Shown here: piece by piece, positions 62,212-64,000 of the stretch | How the letters are laid out: every line of letters starts with the position of its first letter | Position numbering within the stretch: the stretch's first letter is position 1 | From: Asaia bogorensis | GTDB taxonomy: Bacteria > Pseudomonadota > Alphaproteobacteria > Acetobacterales > Acetobacteraceae | Assembly (NCBI GenBank): GCA_943333505.2 | Contig: CALQTN020000011.1 | Coordinates: forward strand, 18,205 to 82,204 | Direction: 5' to 3' | Length of the DNA stretch: 64,000 bases | The notes under the pieces: generated by a model | Databases searched by the model: none | The model's input: the letters and a program-made list of their open reading frames with translations, nothing else | Told to the model about the DNA's origin: nothing | Translations under genes and position numbers: made by a program

Positions 62212-62505
62212 CTATTGTGGGTCGAGCAGACGATTCAAATGGTCGTCCCGTGCATCCATGCACGACGAGGCGATTCGTTCGGCGTCCTCATCCGACAATT
62301 CAGCAGTCAGAAAACCCCATCGGATTCCCTGGGGCCTACACAGCCCCTCATACTCACGGCGCGCGACATAAAAGTCCGTCCTTCCGGTACGCTTTCCACG
62401 CTGGCAAGGTAAGGGCTTTTCGCTGTCAGATGCGCTCCCGCACGCTGGCGGTCTTCCTCCTATGTTTTCCGTTGCCGAATGCGCGGCGTAGCGCGTATCG
62501 TGCAT
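62212..62505 (-). pseudogene. Possible remnant of an unknown minus-strand gene
   Basis: The minus-strand frame ending at 62212 contains ARREYEGLCRPQGIRWGF and TAELSDEDAERIASSCMDAR followed by DDHLNRLLDP, which reads like genuine protein (acidic, helical, no repeats). The upstream part (62400-62505) reads like noise, and no start with a ribosome site joins it. It may be the 3' half of a gene whose 5' part is lost. On the plus strand, 62047-62200 holds another protein-like stretch (VELHHIPPPTKEQFEAELAP), also without an end. The region 61785-62580 is otherwise without genes. Confidence 0.25.
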
Positions 62506-62580
62506 TCTTACCGAGCTAACTGGCTGTTCATGAGCAGAATCCTAATGAACGTGCTGGTTGGCGGGGAAAGGTTTACTGCA

Positions 62581-63204
62581 ATGCATGAACTGTCCGACGC
62601 CCAGGAAGAATTTCTATCTCAACACAATATACCTTACTCGTATCTTTTTGATGCCAATGGGCATACCATCAAACAAGTACTCGATACCATGCACTGCACT
62701 GAAAAATTCTATGCATATAATACAAAGAAAAATATTTGCCTTAATGGCCACGAAGCCATAAGAACACGAGGTAACCATTGCTCTCAATGCGACCTTAGAC
62801 GTCTTGGTATTTATAAGCGCCACCATAAACCTGGATTTGTATATATATCTATTTCCCTGAATGATAAGTTTATTAAAATAGGAAGTTCGTCCGATGTAGA
62901 CTCCCGTCTATCCCAAATCAGGAATGAAAGCTACGGCGGGATTTCCGATTGGGTCTTACTTTTAAGAATGTCTGCATCAAATTCGGGAGAGTTGGAGTTC
63001 AAAATTCAATCTTATTTGTTGCACCATGCAGTAACCGAAAAATCCTACCAAAAGAACGGCCTTTCTCAAAATGCTCGGGAAATTTTTAAGGTCGAATATG
63101 ACGTCGCTAGGCAGGCTGTCATTGCAAATGCCAGCAAAATTGAATTTGAATCAATAAAGGAAGATATTGATCTGATTCGCAAGATGAATCTGAAAATATC
63201 ATAG
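62581..63204 (+). CDS. GIY-YIG-like (T5orf172/MUG113-type) nuclease with Cys/His zinc motif
   Basis: A 207-residue protein. Residues 86-140 resemble a T5orf172/MUG113 GIY-YIG nuclease: GFVYISIS, KIGSSSDVDSRLSQI with Arg109, and Glu137 (SGELEFKIQ). Before it, Cys53, His57, Cys67 and Cys70 (CLNGH ... CSQC) form a probable zinc site. ATG at 62581 has GGGGAAAGG upstream; longer starts at 62530 and 62545 are possible. The gene is much richer in A and T than everything around it, and its codon use differs, pointing to recent transfer. Such proteins occur in phages and defence islands. Confidence 0.7.
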   Translation: MHELSDAQEEFLSQHNIPYSYLFDANGHTIKQVLDTMHCTEKFYAYNTKKNICLNGHEAIRTRGNHCSQCDLRRLGIYKRHHKPGFVYISISLNDKFIKIGSSSDVDSRLSQIRNESYGGISDWVLLLRMSASNSGELEFKIQSYLLHHAVTEKSYQKNGLSQNAREIFKVEYDVARQAVIANASKIEFESIKEDIDLIRKMNLKIS

Positions 63205-63258
63205 TTTTATTTAAGATGCCTGTGAACTAAATTCGTCGCTCTCTCTGGATTTTTTTAC

Positions 63259-63879
63259 TCAAGGTCGGAGGGAGGTTGAAACTGCCGCTTTAAGCTCCGA
63301 CCAAATCGTTGAGATAGCCGAAACCGCTTGATCGAATTCGATCACTCCCACTCGGAGGTCCTCGACATTTAGTGGTATTTTTGCTTTAAGGTCTTTGCTG
63401 TTCGGGTGCTGCTCGACGAATAAATCTGGGCGCTTGGAAGATAGGCAACTGCAACTCGGACCTTCTCCATGCTTGATGGCATTGGCGATAAGGCGGGCGA
63501 CATCAACGCCATCAAAGCCTGCGCTCTGCTCGATTGGGTAACCAAAATTTGCAAGGCGGCCGCATAGCCAGGCAAAATCAGCCTTACTAAGCTTGCTTTC
63601 AATGATCGCTGGCTTCGTGAAGGCGCCTACCATTTTGCGAACGTCGCGTTCAAATTGGTGGTAGACGCCGGCGATACCTAAGCCCCAGAGGTAGGATTCC
63701 GCGCATTCCAGCAACCGCTTCTGGTGCTCGACGAAATGTCCACGCTCGGCCCATTCTGTATAGGCATCCTCATCGCCGCCCTGAAATTGAACTGCTGGTC
63801 CAAACGCGACCGCCGTCAAACGTTCGGCCTCAACAGCGAAATCATTGGGATACCCTCCGTGCCAATGAAGATGAGACAT
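63259..63879 (-). CDS. Hypothetical protein with HEPN-like motif
   Basis: A 206-residue soluble, largely helical protein of unrecognised family. ARLIANAIKHGEGPSCSCLSSKRPDLF contains an Arg129-x7-His137 stretch and an N-AIKHG phrase that recalls HEPN-type and related helical proteins, although the classical spacing is R-x4-6-H. ATG at 63879 follows GGGGGGTAA. Base composition is lower in GC than the main chromosome. Downstream (63205-63258) is a short AT-rich gap between convergent genes. Function is unknown. Confidence 0.6.
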   Translation of the reverse strand: MSHLHWHGGYPNDFAVEAERLTAVAFGPAVQFQGGDEDAYTEWAERGHFVEHQKRLLECAESYLWGLGIAGVYHQFERDVRKMVGAFTKPAIIESKLSKADFAWLCGRLANFGYPIEQSAGFDGVDVARLIANAIKHGEGPSCSCLSSKRPDLFVEQHPNSKDLKAKIPLNVEDLRVGVIEFDQAVSAISTIWSELKAAVSTSLRP

Positions 63880-64000
63880 TTACCCCCCGGGAATTTAGAC
63901 TTGAGGGCGCGGAAGGATCATCTGAGTCATGCCCATGCTCCCGAGACAGATCGATGCGGCGGCCGGTGACGGCACGAACGGAGGCCGTAGGCCGACGGTA

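Noticed and set aside
63895..64000. Open minus-strand frame running off the right edge, ending TAA at 63895-63897
   Set aside because: 34 codons (ends MGMTQMILPRPQV) with a plausible spacing to the next gene, but no family is recognised and the 5' part is outside the window.
1..64000. tRNA, rRNA, CRISPR and insertion-sequence scan by eye
   Set aside because: No T-loop/anticodon arrangement, rRNA-like segment, regular spaced repeats or transposase-like protein was found; a covariance-model scan would be needed to be certain.

Overview
The window looks like chromosome from a high-GC alphaproteobacterium of the Rhodospirillales, most likely the Acetobacteraceae. The evidence is the alphaproteobacterial versions of parE, serC/serA, alaS, dapA-smpB and hfq-hflX, the FixL/FixJ/FixK/FixT-type oxygen circuit, and a recurrent AT-rich intergenic element of a kind I associate with Acetobacteraceae. 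No rRNA, tRNA, CRISPR array or complete transposon was seen. The organism call is inference.

Layout. 1-356: gene remnants. 357-8769: an MFS transporter, then a tightly overlapping soxBDAG operon (heterotetrameric sarcosine oxidase) and a dimethylglycine-dehydrogenase-like flavoprotein, all for N-methyl amino acid demethylation to the folate C1 pool. 8772-12782: a convergent flavoprotein/acyl-CoA dehydrogenase pair, an ornithine-cyclodeaminase-like gene and a DUF2459 lipoprotein. 12786-15553: serC-serA with a structured leader. 15849-23041: mixed metabolism (NIPSNAP, D-amino-acid dehydrogenase, secreted phosphoesterase, CoA-transferase, enoyl-CoA hydratase, MFS fusion). 23096-25069: parE. 25193-38315: a catabolic island with two separate luciferase-like monooxygenase plus CMD-fold modules, a dipeptide/nickel-type ABC importer and a TauD-type dioxygenase, continuing into two acyl-CoA dehydrogenases (to 39511) and an M20 amidohydrolase (to 41193). 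41221-43857: alaS. 44126-48002: a three-subunit molybdenum hydroxylase followed by a MoaD-like protein. 48048-51479: the FixK/FixJ/FixT/FixL-like oxygen-sensing circuit. 51673-58129: a thiol peroxidase, a sulfite-oxidase-like Mo enzyme, smpB, dapA, a GT87 membrane protein, hflX, hfq and an SDR. 58351-60197: an orphan branched-chain-type binding protein and a small unknown protein. 60268-64000: accessory DNA with repeats, a FitAB toxin-antitoxin pair and its operator, a phage-like small gene, degenerate sequence, a markedly AT-rich GIY-YIG gene and an unknown gene.

How it works together. The first 12 kb would feed methyl groups from N-methylglycines to tetrahydrofolate and produce glycine/serine-linked carbon; serC/serA is close by. 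The 26.6-37.2 kb island would import a small polar compound (peptide, opine or organosulfur-like; unknown) and oxidise it with FMNH2 monooxygenases and an Fe(II)/2-oxoglutarate dioxygenase, with acyl-CoA enzymes downstream. The strongest regulatory story is at 48-51.5 kb: a haem-PAS kinase, a FixJ regulator, a FixK-like activator whose recognition helix fits TTGAT-N4-ATCAA, and a single-domain receiver that carries such a box in front of it and has three cysteines, matching a FixT feedback inhibitor. The most open functional questions are the two LLM/CMD modules, the MoaD-like protein without a terminal Gly-Gly, the missing standard start codon of hflX, and the AT-rich genes at the right end.
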